Origin: Flavobacteriales bacterium
GTDB lineage: Bacteria > Bacteroidota > Bacteroidia > Flavobacteriales_E > Vicingaceae
NCBI GenBank assembly: GCA_020635825.1
Contig: JACJZA010000012.1
Coordinates: 1 to 64,000 of the forward strand
Direction of reading: 5' to 3'
Length of the DNA stretch: 64,000 nt
Every line of letters starts with the position of its first letter. Position 1 is the first letter of the stretch. Shown one piece after another: positions 1 through 9,200 of the stretch. A program made the position numbers and the translations under genes. The notes beneath the pieces were generated by a model. That model did not search any database. It saw only the letters and a program-made list of their open reading frames with translations, and was not told where the DNA came from.

Positions 1-971
1 CCAAGGAATCCAAATATCAATGCCTCTTTAAAATCTATAAGTTGTTTGTCGGGGATAATAATTTGACAAGAATTTAATTCTTTAATTCTTTCAATTAAGA
101 ATTTATTATATGCACCACCTCCTGTAATTAAAACTTGTGAATTTGGGCTTAAATGTTTTGAGATTTGAATAGCAATATGCTCACAAAATGTCCTTAATTG
201 GTCAGCTATTGGGATTTTGAATTTGCTTAAGATTGGGAAAATACAACTTTGTATCCATTCTATTCCTAATGATTTAGGATATGGTTCGTTGTAGTAGTTT
301 AATAAATTTAATTCGTTTAATAGTGATTCGTTCAGATTTCCTGATTTAGCTATTCGTCCATTATTATCGTATTCTAAATTGAGTTTATTGGCTAAAAAAT
401 TTAATACTATATTATTTGGACAAATATCAAATGCTAATCTTTTATCCTTTTTAAAGGAAATGTTTGTTATACCACCAAGGTTTAAACAGTAATCATATTC
501 TGAAAATAAAAACTCGTCTCCAATTGGAACAAGAGGAGCTCCATGACCACTCATTGCAACATCAATAGTTCTAAAATCATTTATTACAGGAAGCTTAGTA
601 TATGCGGAAATATTAGCACCATTACCTATTTGTAATGTTAGTTTTTTTTCTGGTTGATGAAATATAGTATGACCATGAGAAGCAATAAAATTTATAAGAG
701 ATTTATTTAAGTTGTTTTTATTAATAAAAGTATTTACTGAATCACCAATATAGTTACCTAGTTCGTTATTAAGAAGAGCTATATCTAATGCGCTATAGTT
801 AATAGCATTTGTTAGTTTTTGTTTTAAACTATTAGGTATTTCAACTGTTTCTGCATTGTTAATTTTAAAGTTCCATATTTTTTCTTTAGAAAAGTTAAAT
901 GAACAATAACAAATATCTAATCCATCTAAAGATGTTCCAGACATCACACCAATTACATTATACGAGTTCAT
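1..971 (-). CDS. anmK: Anhydro-N-acetylmuramic acid kinase, 3' part cut by the window edge
   Basis: AnmK phosphorylates 1,6-anhydro-MurNAc from cell-wall turnover and opens its anhydro ring, feeding MurNAc-6-P back into recycling in the cytoplasm. The frame opens at ATG 971-969 and runs to the window edge without a stop, giving about 323 residues. The N-terminus holds the family's phosphate-binding signature GVMSGTSLDGLD (residues 8-19), and the last visible residues EALIFGFLG match the conserved C-terminal EAL.F..L motif. AnmK is usually about 350-390 residues in this phylum, so only a short C-terminal piece is missing. It is transcribed divergently from the acyl-CoA dehydrogenase. The family assignment is firm. 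Confidence 0.93.
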   Translation of the reverse strand, partial: MNSYNVIGVMSGTSLDGLDICYCSFNFSKEKIWNFKINNAETVEIPNSLKQKLTNAINYSALDIALLNNELGNYIGDSVNTFINKNNLNKSLINFIASHGHTIFHQPEKKLTLQIGNGANISAYTKLPVINDFRTIDVAMSGHGAPLVPIGDEFLFSEYDYCLNLGGITNISFKKDKRLAFDICPNNIVLNFLANKLNLEYDNNGRIAKSGNLNESLLNELNLLNYYNEPYPKSLGIEWIQSCIFPILSKFKIPIADQLRTFCEHIAIQISKHLSPNSQVLITGGGAYNKFLIERIKELNSCQIIIPDKQLIDFKEALIFGFL

Positions 972-974
972 TCG

Positions 975-1005
975 TTTGAAAATTAGAATTAAAAAATTAC
1001 ATTTG
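975..1005 (+). promoter_or_regulatory. Bacteroidota-type promoter of the acyl-CoA dehydrogenase
   Basis: TTTG at 975-978, a 19-base spacer and TACATTTG at 998-1005 match the full -33/-7 consensus (TTTG-N19-TAnnTTTG). The start codon follows 30 bases later. The -33 element abuts the anmK start codon, so the two divergent genes share a compact overlapping promoter region. Confidence 0.65.
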
Positions 1006-1014
1006 TTGTCCTTT

Positions 1015-1022
1015 CAAATTTA
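1015..1022 (-). promoter_or_regulatory. Candidate -7 box for anmK
   Basis: Reading the minus strand, TAAATTTG fits the Bacteroidota -7 consensus TAnnTTTG and lies 43 bases before the anmK ATG. No clear -33 TTG was found. The 8-mer is common by chance in AT-rich DNA, so position is the main support. Confidence 0.4.
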
Positions 1023-1035
1023 TAAATAATTAGTA

Positions 1036-2175
1036 ATGAACATAGAATTAACAGAAGAACATTTAGCAGTAAGAGATGCGGCTAGAGATTTTGCACAAAA
1101 TGTATTAAAACCAGGTGTAATAGAACGTGATGAACAACAAAGATTTCCAGCTGAGGAAATTAAGCAGTTAGGTGAGTTAGGTTTTTTGGGTATGATGGTT
1201 GATCCTAAATATGGAGGTGGAGGTATGGATACCATATCTTATGTGTTGGCAATGGAAGAAATTAGTAAAGTAGATGCTTCATGTTCAGTTGTTATGTCTG
1301 TTAACAATTCTTTATATTGTTGGGGAATTGAAAAATATGGAACAGAAGAACAAAAACAAAAATATTTAGTTCCTTGTGCTTCAGGACAAAAAATTGGAGC
1401 TTTTTGTTTGTCTGAACCTGAAGCTGGTTCTGATGCAACTTCACAAAGAACAACTGCAATTGATAAAGGAGATCATTACCTATTAAATGGGACAAAAAAC
1501 TGGATTACAAATGGTGGTTCAGCTTCTTATTATATTGTTATCGCTCAAACAGATGTTGAGAAGGGGCATAGAGGAATAAATGCTTTTATTATTGAGAAAG
1601 GTATGGAAGGTTTTGTAGTTGGTGCTAAAGAAAATAAGATGGGAATTAGAGCTAGTGATACTCATACTTTGTTATTTAATGATGTAAAAGTTCCAAAAGA
1701 AAATAGAATAGGGGAGGATGGTTTTGGATTTAAGTTTGCCATGATGATACTTTCTGGAGGTAGAATAGGAATTGCTTCACAAGCTCTTGGAATTGCTTCT
1801 GGAGCAATGGAATTAGCGATAGCTTATTCTAAAGAAAGACAAGCATTTGGAAAACCAATTAATCAACATCAAGCAATTGCTTTTAAGTTAGCTGATATGG
1901 CTACCGAAGTAGAAGCATCAAGATTACTATGTTTACAAGCAGCTTGGTTAAAAGATCAAAAGAAAAATTTTGATAAAGAAAGTGCAATGGCTAAATTTTA
2001 TGCTTCAAAAACAGCTATGAAAGTTGCTACCGAAGCTGTTCAGGTTCATGGCGGTTATGGTTTTGTAAAAGAATATCATGTAGAGCGATTAATGAGAGAT
2101 GCGAAGATTACTCAGATTTATGAAGGGACAAGTGAAATTCAACAGATAGTAATTTCAAGAGCAATATTAAAATAA
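1036..2175 (+). CDS. Acyl-CoA dehydrogenase, short-chain (butyryl-CoA dehydrogenase-like)
   Basis: This FAD enzyme introduces the alpha,beta double bond into short-chain acyl-CoAs and passes electrons to electron-transfer flavoprotein. The 379 residues are full family length. Visible signatures are the flavin-contact motif FCLSEPEAGSDA (about 122-133), the ERQAFGKPI segment, and the C-terminal VQVHGGYGF...RDAKITQIYEGTSEIQ block, in which Glu363 of YEGTSE is the expected catalytic base. The start at 1036 is the first in-frame ATG after a good promoter. It is monocistronic: a strong palindromic terminator follows. The preferred chain length cannot be read from sequence; butyryl- or branched short-chain substrates are most likely. 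Confidence 0.93.
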   Translation: MNIELTEEHLAVRDAARDFAQNVLKPGVIERDEQQRFPAEEIKQLGELGFLGMMVDPKYGGGGMDTISYVLAMEEISKVDASCSVVMSVNNSLYCWGIEKYGTEEQKQKYLVPCASGQKIGAFCLSEPEAGSDATSQRTTAIDKGDHYLLNGTKNWITNGGSASYYIVIAQTDVEKGHRGINAFIIEKGMEGFVVGAKENKMGIRASDTHTLLFNDVKVPKENRIGEDGFGFKFAMMILSGGRIGIASQALGIASGAMELAIAYSKERQAFGKPINQHQAIAFKLADMATEVEASRLLCLQAAWLKDQKKNFDKESAMAKFYASKTAMKVATEAVQVHGGYGFVKEYHVERLMRDAKITQIYEGTSEIQQIVISRAILK

Positions 2176-2181
2176 TATACA

Positions 2182-2237
2182 GATTATTTAATAAAAAAGG
2201 GAAGTTAAATTTAACTTCCCTTTTTTATTAAATAATC
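2182..2237. terminator. 56-bp perfect palindrome, bidirectional terminator
   Basis: The arms 2182-2209 and 2210-2237 are perfect reverse complements with no spacer (centre between 2209 and 2210). The core has GGGAAGTTAAA facing its complement, flanked by A6 and T6 runs, so it can act as an intrinsic terminator in both directions for the convergent acyl-CoA dehydrogenase and murF genes. The right arm also encodes the last eight codons and the stop of murF. Confidence 0.85.
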
Positions 2238-3506
2238 CGAAATAAGTTCAAGTTTAATTCCTCTTGAACCTTTTATTAATATCTTTTGATATTCTGAAAA
2301 ATTATCATTTTCCTTTATCCATTCTAACAAATCTAGATTTGTTTTAAAAAAGTGAAATTGATGTTTGTTTGATACAGAGCTAAAATGATTACCAACAAAT
2401 AAGCATGGTATATTAAGGTGCTGAATTTTATCTACTATGGTTTGATGTTCATTATTACTAGTTGTCCCCAACTCTAGCATATCACCTAATATCATTATTT
2501 TTTTATTAGACGGAATAGAGTTGAAACTATCAATAGCTGCATTCATACTAGTGGGATTGGCATTATATGCGTCTAAATATAAATCAATGTTATTCTTTAA
2601 TTGTACAAATTGTGAGCGATTATTTGATGAAACATAAGATTCAATTCCTTTTTTAATTTTTTCGTTAGGTACTTTAAAATAATCTCCAATACAGATTGCT
2701 AACAGTATATTGTAGAAGTTATATTTTCCATATAAAGTCGATGAAATTGAGATATCTTTCCATTTAATTTTTAAAGTTGGAGATTTATTTTCTAAAGACG
2801 CAATACAATTTGCATTTTTTGCTCCATAAGTATATCGATTAATATTCTCAGATAACGACATTAATAAATCATCATCATGATTACAAAATAAGAGTCCTTT
2901 ATTGTTTTTAATAAAATGATACATCTCACTTTTGGCTTTAATCACTCCTTCAGGGCTTCCAAATCCTTCAATATGTGCTTTCCCTATATTGGTAATTATT
3001 CCGTAGTTTGGTTCAGCAATTTTACACAAATCTGCTATCTCGCCAATGTGGTTTGCTCCCATTTCAATAATTGCAATCTCACAATCTTTTTTTACAGACA
3101 ATATTGTTAAAGGAACACCAATATGGTTATTTAAATTTCCTTGAGTGAAGCTAGTGTTAAAATGCTGACATAAAACAGAATTTATTAGTTCTTTACTAGT
3201 TGTTTTTCCATTAGTTCCGGTAATTCCAATAAATGGAATCTTAAACTGTTTTCTGTGATAATTTGCTAATAATTGAAGAGTCTTTAAGACGTTGTCTACT
3301 ATTATAGTTTTCCCTTTAATTTCAAATTCAATGTCATCAATAATAGCATATGAAGCCCCATTGTCTAATGCTTGTTTTGCAAATTGATTTCCATTAAAAT
3401 TTTCTCCTTTTAATGCAAAGAAAATGGAGTTATTACTTATATTTCTTGTATCAGTACAAACAATAGGATGTTCTTTGTATATCTTATATAGTTCTTCAAT
3501 CTTCAT
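2211..3506 (-). CDS. murF: UDP-N-acetylmuramoyl-tripeptide--D-alanyl-D-alanine ligase
   Basis: MurF adds D-Ala-D-Ala to the UDP-MurNAc-tripeptide with ATP, the last cytoplasmic ligation of the peptidoglycan precursor. The protein has 431 residues, normal for Bacteroidota. It shows the Mur-ligase P-loop GITGTNGKTTSK (about 94-105), the central motif EMGANHIGEI and the C-terminal-domain motif ILGDMLELG. It lies downstream of gldJ on the same strand, separated by a terminator. I recall murF beside gldJ and porU/porV in other Flavobacteria. The murF stop lies inside the shared palindromic terminator. Confidence 0.95.
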   Translation of the reverse strand: MKIEELYKIYKEHPIVCTDTRNISNNSIFFALKGENFNGNQFAKQALDNGASYAIIDDIEFEIKGKTIIVDNVLKTLQLLANYHRKQFKIPFIGITGTNGKTTSKELINSVLCQHFNTSFTQGNLNNHIGVPLTILSVKKDCEIAIIEMGANHIGEIADLCKIAEPNYGIITNIGKAHIEGFGSPEGVIKAKSEMYHFIKNNKGLLFCNHDDDLLMSLSENINRYTYGAKNANCIASLENKSPTLKIKWKDISISSTLYGKYNFYNILLAICIGDYFKVPNEKIKKGIESYVSSNNRSQFVQLKNNIDLYLDAYNANPTSMNAAIDSFNSIPSNKKIMILGDMLELGTTSNNEHQTIVDKIQHLNIPCLFVGNHFSSVSNKHQFHFFKTNLDLLEWIKENDNFSEYQKILIKGSRGIKLELISDYLIKKGS

Positions 3507-3520
3507 TCTGTAAACATAAA

Positions 3521-3550
3521 AAAAGCTCGAACATTTTTGTTCGAGCTTTT
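3521..3550 (-). terminator. Intrinsic terminator of gldJ
   Basis: A 12-bp perfect stem (AAAAGCTCGAAC and its complement) with a 6-base loop is followed on the minus strand by a run of T. It sits 24 bases past the gldJ stop and before murF, so gldJ probably ends its own transcript here. Confidence 0.85.
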
Positions 3551-3574
3551 AAAAATATAATTAATTATCAATTG

Positions 3575-5074
3575 TTAATATCCTAAACCAACTGGACTAC
3601 CCACTCTTGTCATAGCACATCTAAATCCGATATAATCTGTAGATTGATCTTCTAGTAACCATCTTCTAGTTCCTGGAACTGCCCAATATGCTCTATCTTT
3701 CCATGATGCTCCTTTGAAAACTTTAGCTTTATCACTTATTCTGGTAGACTCTCCATGAACATACATTTGTTTTGCAGGATTGCTTTCAGCAAAATCAGGT
3801 TGAGAACCATAATCTGCTTCTCTATAATTGATATTAGATTCCCAATCTCCATCCATGTAGTTAATATTGTCAGAACGACGGTAATTTCTTCTTGCTTGTA
3901 AATTATCTAACTGAGGGTCAACTTCTCTGTAAATAAGCTTTCCTAAACTGTCTTTTTCAGCAATAATACCATCTTCATCCAATAATTTAGTTTTGTAAAC
4001 ATTACCTCTAAAAGGTCTAAAATCATCATTATCTTCTAATGATAATGGTCTATAAGTATCCATAACCCATTCAGAAACATTACCTGCCATGTTGTATAAA
4101 CCATAATCATTTGGCCAATAAGCATAAACAGGAGCCGTAATATCAGCATTATCATTAAGTTTACCAGCAACACCCATATTATCTCCTCTTCCTCTTTTGA
4201 AATTTGCTAGAATTTGACCGATGTAATCTTCATTAGAGTTTCTTACTGCATGACCATTCCAAGGATATAATTTTCTATCAGGAATTAATTCATCGATTGT
4301 ATTTCCAATTAATCCATAAGCAGCATATTCCCATTCTGCTTCAGTAGGAAGTCTGTACTTTGGTAATAAAATACCATCTTCCATCTTTACATTTCTATAT
4401 TCTTTGTTTGGATTTAAATCAGGAATACCATCTACACGTTTACCACTTTCATATTGTCCAGCTAAATATGCTTCAGTATTGAAGTTATCTTCATTGATTT
4501 GATTAGGATAGTGTTCAAATAATCCTTCTCTAATCAAGATTAACTCATTCACACGGTCTGTTCTCCATGCACAGAAGTCAGTAGCTTGTAACCAGTTAAC
4601 ACCTACAACAGGATAATCTCTATAAGATGGGTGTCTTAAGTAAAATTCAACATAAGGTTCATTATAACCTAATCTACTTCTCCAAACTAATGTGTCAGGA
4701 AGCGCTTTGTGATGAACTTCAGGATAATCAGCACTAAAAACTCTTTCTAACCAATATAAATATTCTAGGTAATAGAAATTTGTTACCTCAACTTCATCCA
4801 TATAGAAAGAAGAAACCGTAACAGTTCTTGGTATATTATTCCATTCATAATTTACTTCTTGTTCAACTCTACCCATAGTAAAACGACCTCCTTCAATTAA
4901 TACTAATCCAGGACCGGTTTCTTGTTCTAGATAGGGTACTTTTTGAAAACCACCATTTTTAGGGTTGTTATATTCCCATCCAGTTGCACCTGATTGTTCT
5001 CTTTTACATGAAGTAAAGAAAATAGTGCTTACTGCTAATATGGTAAATAAATAATTGATTCCTTTTGAATACAT
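3575..5074 (-). CDS. gldJ: Gliding motility lipoprotein GldJ
   Basis: GldJ is an outer-membrane lipoprotein needed for gliding and for stability of GldK in the T9SS trans-envelope complex. The 499 residues begin with a lipoprotein signal peptide (lipobox FFTSC, Cys23), then the family-typical GWEYNNPKNGGF (about 32-43), then a formylglycine-generating-enzyme-like fold with the motif IEGGRFTMG, the YRLPTEAEWEYAA block and a C-terminal WKD...GFRCAM segment. GldK is a close paralogue, but it sits with gldLMN; here the neighbours murF, porU and porV argue for GldJ. The fold does not imply sulfatase-modifying activity. It probably has its own promoter inside the end of the PorP/SprF gene. Confidence 0.9.
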   Translation of the reverse strand: MYSKGINYLFTILAVSTIFFTSCKREQSGATGWEYNNPKNGGFQKVPYLEQETGPGLVLIEGGRFTMGRVEQEVNYEWNNIPRTVTVSSFYMDEVEVTNFYYLEYLYWLERVFSADYPEVHHKALPDTLVWRSRLGYNEPYVEFYLRHPSYRDYPVVGVNWLQATDFCAWRTDRVNELILIREGLFEHYPNQINEDNFNTEAYLAGQYESGKRVDGIPDLNPNKEYRNVKMEDGILLPKYRLPTEAEWEYAAYGLIGNTIDELIPDRKLYPWNGHAVRNSNEDYIGQILANFKRGRGDNMGVAGKLNDNADITAPVYAYWPNDYGLYNMAGNVSEWVMDTYRPLSLEDNDDFRPFRGNVYKTKLLDEDGIIAEKDSLGKLIYREVDPQLDNLQARRNYRRSDNINYMDGDWESNINYREADYGSQPDFAESNPAKQMYVHGESTRISDKAKVFKGASWKDRAYWAVPGTRRWLLEDQSTDYIGFRCAMTRVGSPVGLGY

Positions 5075-5095
5075 ATTTTATTATTTAGATAAGTA

Positions 5096-5126
5096 CAAAT
5101 ATAAGATAAACTAAAAAGAAGGACAA
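5096..5126 (-). promoter_or_regulatory. Candidate promoter of gldJ
   Basis: On the minus strand TTG (5126-5124), a 20-base spacer and TATATTTG (5103-5096) fit the Bacteroidota consensus. The gldJ ATG follows 21 bases later. The -33 element lies inside the end of the upstream PorP/SprF gene. Confidence 0.6.
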
Positions 5127-6091
5127 CTTATTGTTCTAAACTTACGTTTTTTAGGTTTACAATCAAATTGTAGTCCAAGAGAAAATTCATGAGAACCAGC
5201 TGTTTTATTTGTTAAATCAGAAATAGTTATATCATAACTATAACCAAATTTCATTAAACCGGTTTGAAACCCAATTAAAGTGATAAAAGCATCAGAATTA
5301 CGATACCATAAACCACCAATAATTGGTCCCTTAGAATAATACATTCCAAAATTTATTTGAGTAAATTTTTCTTGCATTTGAATAAGAACATTAGGAGAAA
5401 GTGAAGCTACATCGCCTTTGCTTTCTAATGGAATAACAGCACCACCATGAACAGTAATTTTCATAGGAAGAGGGCTTTCTCCTTTTATTACAGATTCATT
5501 TGGTTCGGTTAAATGATGAACTGCGGCACCGAAAAAGTATTTTTCACTAAAACCTAAAATTCCTGCAGAAAAATCAACATAACTTGCAGGAGCATCTCTC
5601 TTAACTTCGTTGGTATTGTATACAAACCCTCTTCTAGCATCTATCATATCACCAAAGGTAAGTTTGCTCCAATCCACTTTTTTCTGAGCCCAAGTTGCTT
5701 GTAATCCGGCTTTAATAGAAAATCTACGTGTTACAGGTAACTGATAAGAATACATACCACTCACATTTGTAGTACTTAATGTCCCTTCCCCTGCTTTATC
5801 GCTTAGTACCAGTAATCCAACTCCACCAGATAATGCATCAACATGTTGGTCGTATGACGCACTATATGTTACAAAAGAACCACTAATACCTGGCCATTGA
5901 TTTCTATAATTAAGAGAAACTCTAGGACAGTGTGCTGTTCCCGCAAAAGCAGGATTTAGGTATAATGGATTGGCATAAAACTGAGTAAACTCAGGATCCT
6001 GACCAAAAGCATCAACAGAAAACAGGACAGATACTATTGCTAGTATATGAATCTTACTCAATAAGTTTTTCAACATATGCCTTTTTTTCAT
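5111..6091 (-). CDS. PorP/SprF family type IX secretion outer-membrane protein
   Basis: The 326-residue protein has a signal peptide of about 30 residues (cleavage near AFG/QDPEF) and the PorP/SprF hallmark start of the mature chain, EFTQFYANPLYLNPAFAGT. The rest is short amphipathic strands ending in a barrel-like segment. PorP contributes to the T9SS complex; SprF-type members help secrete specific adhesins. A second start at 6076 is possible but 6091 keeps a better basic n-region. It lies between gldJ and the divergent porU. PorP itself is more often linked to gldKLMN, so I cannot decide between true PorP and a SprF-like paralogue. Confidence 0.88.
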   Translation of the reverse strand: MKKRHMLKNLLSKIHILAIVSVLFSVDAFGQDPEFTQFYANPLYLNPAFAGTAHCPRVSLNYRNQWPGISGSFVTYSASYDQHVDALSGGVGLLVLSDKAGEGTLSTTNVSGMYSYQLPVTRRFSIKAGLQATWAQKKVDWSKLTFGDMIDARRGFVYNTNEVKRDAPASYVDFSAGILGFSEKYFFGAAVHHLTEPNESVIKGESPLPMKITVHGGAVIPLESKGDVASLSPNVLIQMQEKFTQINFGMYYSKGPIIGGLWYRNSDAFITLIGFQTGLMKFGYSYDITISDLTNKTAGSHEFSLGLQFDCKPKKRKFRTISCPSF

Positions 6092-6125
6092 GCAAATTTT
6101 TACGTAAATACACTTTACGAAGTTT

Positions 6126-6133
6126 CAAATGTA
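6126..6133 (-). promoter_or_regulatory. Candidate -7 box for the PorP/SprF gene
   Basis: TACATTTG on the minus strand, 34 bases before the start codon, matches TAnnTTTG exactly. A TTG lies 24 bases further upstream, slightly farther than the usual 18-21. Confidence 0.45.
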
Positions 6134-6239
6134 TAAAATTTGAAATACTTTTAAAAACAATAAATAAAAAATTGTTTCGTTTTTCAGTAAATTTAGATTT
6201 AATATTACAGTTTTTAACTTTTAAACAACTTTTTTTTCA

Positions 6240-9200
6240 ATGAAAATAATCAATCTGTTGGCTTTTATTTTATTACCTCTATTAATGGTTGCGGGAGAGA
6301 AAACAATAGAACGTAAAATAAAGTGGTTTAATGTGATAGAAAATCAAAATATTGAAGGAGGAACCAATAAGTTTTTTGCATTTGATGGTGCAAATTATGA
6401 TGAAGAGAAAGGATATTTAGCTTTTTATACTGAGGGCTTTGATTTAGGGTCTGAAGAAATTGTTGCTGTAAACATAGTAAGCACGGATTATGAAGAATTA
6501 GTTAATTTCAAAGGAGTTTCAGGATTAGAATATATAGATAATAATTTAAATATTGCTTTTTTTAACACTATTCATAAAAAAAGAAACCAAGGAATAATTA
6601 AATTATTCCCTTTCATTAAAAATTCATTAACTGGAAAATATCAAAAGCTGATTAGGTTTCAAATACAGATAACAACAAAATCTAAGGTTAATATTAATCA
6701 ATTATCAAAAAAAACATTCGTTCAAAATTCAATCTTAGCAAATGGAGAATGGTATAGAATTGCTGTAATTAATGATGGCGTTTTTAAATTAACTGCAGAT
6801 TTCTTGGAGGATTTAGGTTTGGAAATAGATAATTTAAATCCTCAAGATATTAAGTTGTATGGTAATGGAGGGAAGATGCTTCCAGAATTAAATGCTGATT
6901 TTAGGTATGATGATTTGCATCAAAATGCAATTTATGTGGAAGGTGAAAGTGATGGAGTTTTTGATAAAGAAGATTATATTCTTTTTTATGGACAATCACC
7001 AAACAACTGGAAATATAATTCTGCAACAGGTCTTTTTAATCATGAAATAAATAGGTATAGCGATACAACATTTTATTATTTAACGGTAAGTAACACAGCA
7101 GAGGCTCCAAAAAGGATAACTACTCAGAATTCATTACCCTCACCAAATACTTTTGTAAACTCATTTAATGATTATGCTTATTACGAAAAAGAATCAACGA
7201 ACTTGTTAAAATCTGGAAGAGAGTGGTATGGTGATGCTTTTGATATTAAAACATCTTATGATTATTCATTTAATTTTCCTAATTTAAATACTTCTACTCC
7301 TGTGAATGTTAGTGTGAGTGGTGCTGCAAGAAGTGGAGTTTCGAGTTCTTTTTCAGTGTATTCAGGATCTAATTTATTCTCTGTCAATTTTGCTTCGGTG
7401 AGTATTGGTTGTTATAGTTGCACTTATGCTCAATCTGGTATAAATAATTTGAGTTTTTCACATAATAGCGATGTGTTGAATTTAACGATTGAATATAGCA
7501 AGCCAAATAGCTCTTCAATAGCATGGTTAAACGATATTGAAGTGAATGTTAGAAGAAATTTATCTATGATTGGATCTCAAATGTTTTTTAGAGATATTGC
7601 TTCTGTAGGAACTGGTAAAATAAGTCAATTTACCATTACAGGAGCTTCAAATATTGTTAAATTATGGGATGTAACAGATCCAATAAATATCAAAGAACAA
7701 CAAATTTTTGGGACTTCAACTATTGATTTCACCGTTTCAACAGATGTTTTAAAACAATTTGTTGCTTTAACGTCAAATTATAGTACTCAGGTTTATGCAA
7801 AAGGAATGGTTCAGAATCAGAATTTACATTCACTAGGAGTTAAAGATATGATTATTATAAGTCACCCTAATTTTTTAGTTCAGGCTGATCAGATTGCAGA
7901 ATTTCACCAAAATGAGGGGTTAAGAGTAGTTGTAGTAACTCCTCAGCAAATTTATAATGAATTCTCATCAGGTTCGCAAGATATTGTTGCTATCAGGGAT
8001 TTTGTCAGAATGTTTTATGAACGAGCTACTATTCCTGAAGACTTACCCAAATACTTATTGCTGTTTGGGGATGGTTCTTATGATAATAAGAATAGATTAG
8101 TAGATAATACGAATTTCATACCGACATACCAATCGGTCAATTCTTTGTCGGTTGTCGGATCATTAGTTTCTGATGATTATTATGGGTTGTTAGATCCTAC
8201 TGAAGGTTCTTGGGCTGGAGGGATTGAGTACGTTGATATAGGTATAGGAAGATTTCCGGTTAAAAGTATTGAGGAAGCAAATAACGTTGTCTATAAAGTG
8301 TTAAATTACAATACGTCCTTAACAATGAAAGACTGGAGGAATATAATAACTTTTATTGGGGATGATGAAGATAGTAATACCCATATGACTCAATCCAACT
8401 CTTTATCTGCAATGGTGGAACAAAATGATTCGGTATACAACGAAAACAAAATCTTTTTTGATGCTTTTACTCAAGTGGCTACACCGGGTGGAAACAGATA
8501 TCCTGATGTAAATGATGCCATAAATGATGCCTTTAATGAAGGTTCTTTAATTGTTAATTATACTGGACATGGTGGAGAAACTGGTTTAGCACATGAAAGA
8601 GTATTGACTGTAAACGATATTAATAATCTTAGTAATCAGGAAAATTTACCTTTGGTTGTTACTGCCACTTGTGAATTTAGTCGTTTTGATGATCCAAGAA
8701 GAACATCTGCTGGTGAATTGGTGTTGTTGAATGAATCGGGAGGAATAGCTTTATTGACAACTGTTCGTTTGGTTTATTCTAGTCCAAATTTCTCACTTAA
8801 TCAAAGTTTTTATTCTAAAGTTTTTGAAGAAGTAAATGGAGAGATGCCTGCTATAGGTGATGTGTTTATGGATGTTAAAAATTTGAATGCAGCTAATTCA
8901 AATAATAGAAATTTTACTTTACTAGGGGACCCTGCATTGAAATTAGCTTACCCAATTCATGATGTGAAAACTACCAATTTCAAAGGTAATCCGGTTTCAG
9001 CCACTTTAGATACAATAAAAGCATTAGAAACAGTTACAATTCAAGGATATGTTCAAGATAGAAACGGTCAAAAGTTAACTAATTATAATGGAATTATTTA
9101 TCCAACTGTGTTTGATAAAAAGAAGCAAATTACAACATTAGCAAATGATGGAGGTAATCCATTTGTGTTTGATTTACAAACCAATAAGTTGTTTAAGGGA

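Noticed and set aside
3575..5074. gldJ as a formylglycine-generating enzyme
   Set aside because: The fold is shared, but GldJ/GldK proteins use it structurally; the lipobox and neighbours point to gliding.
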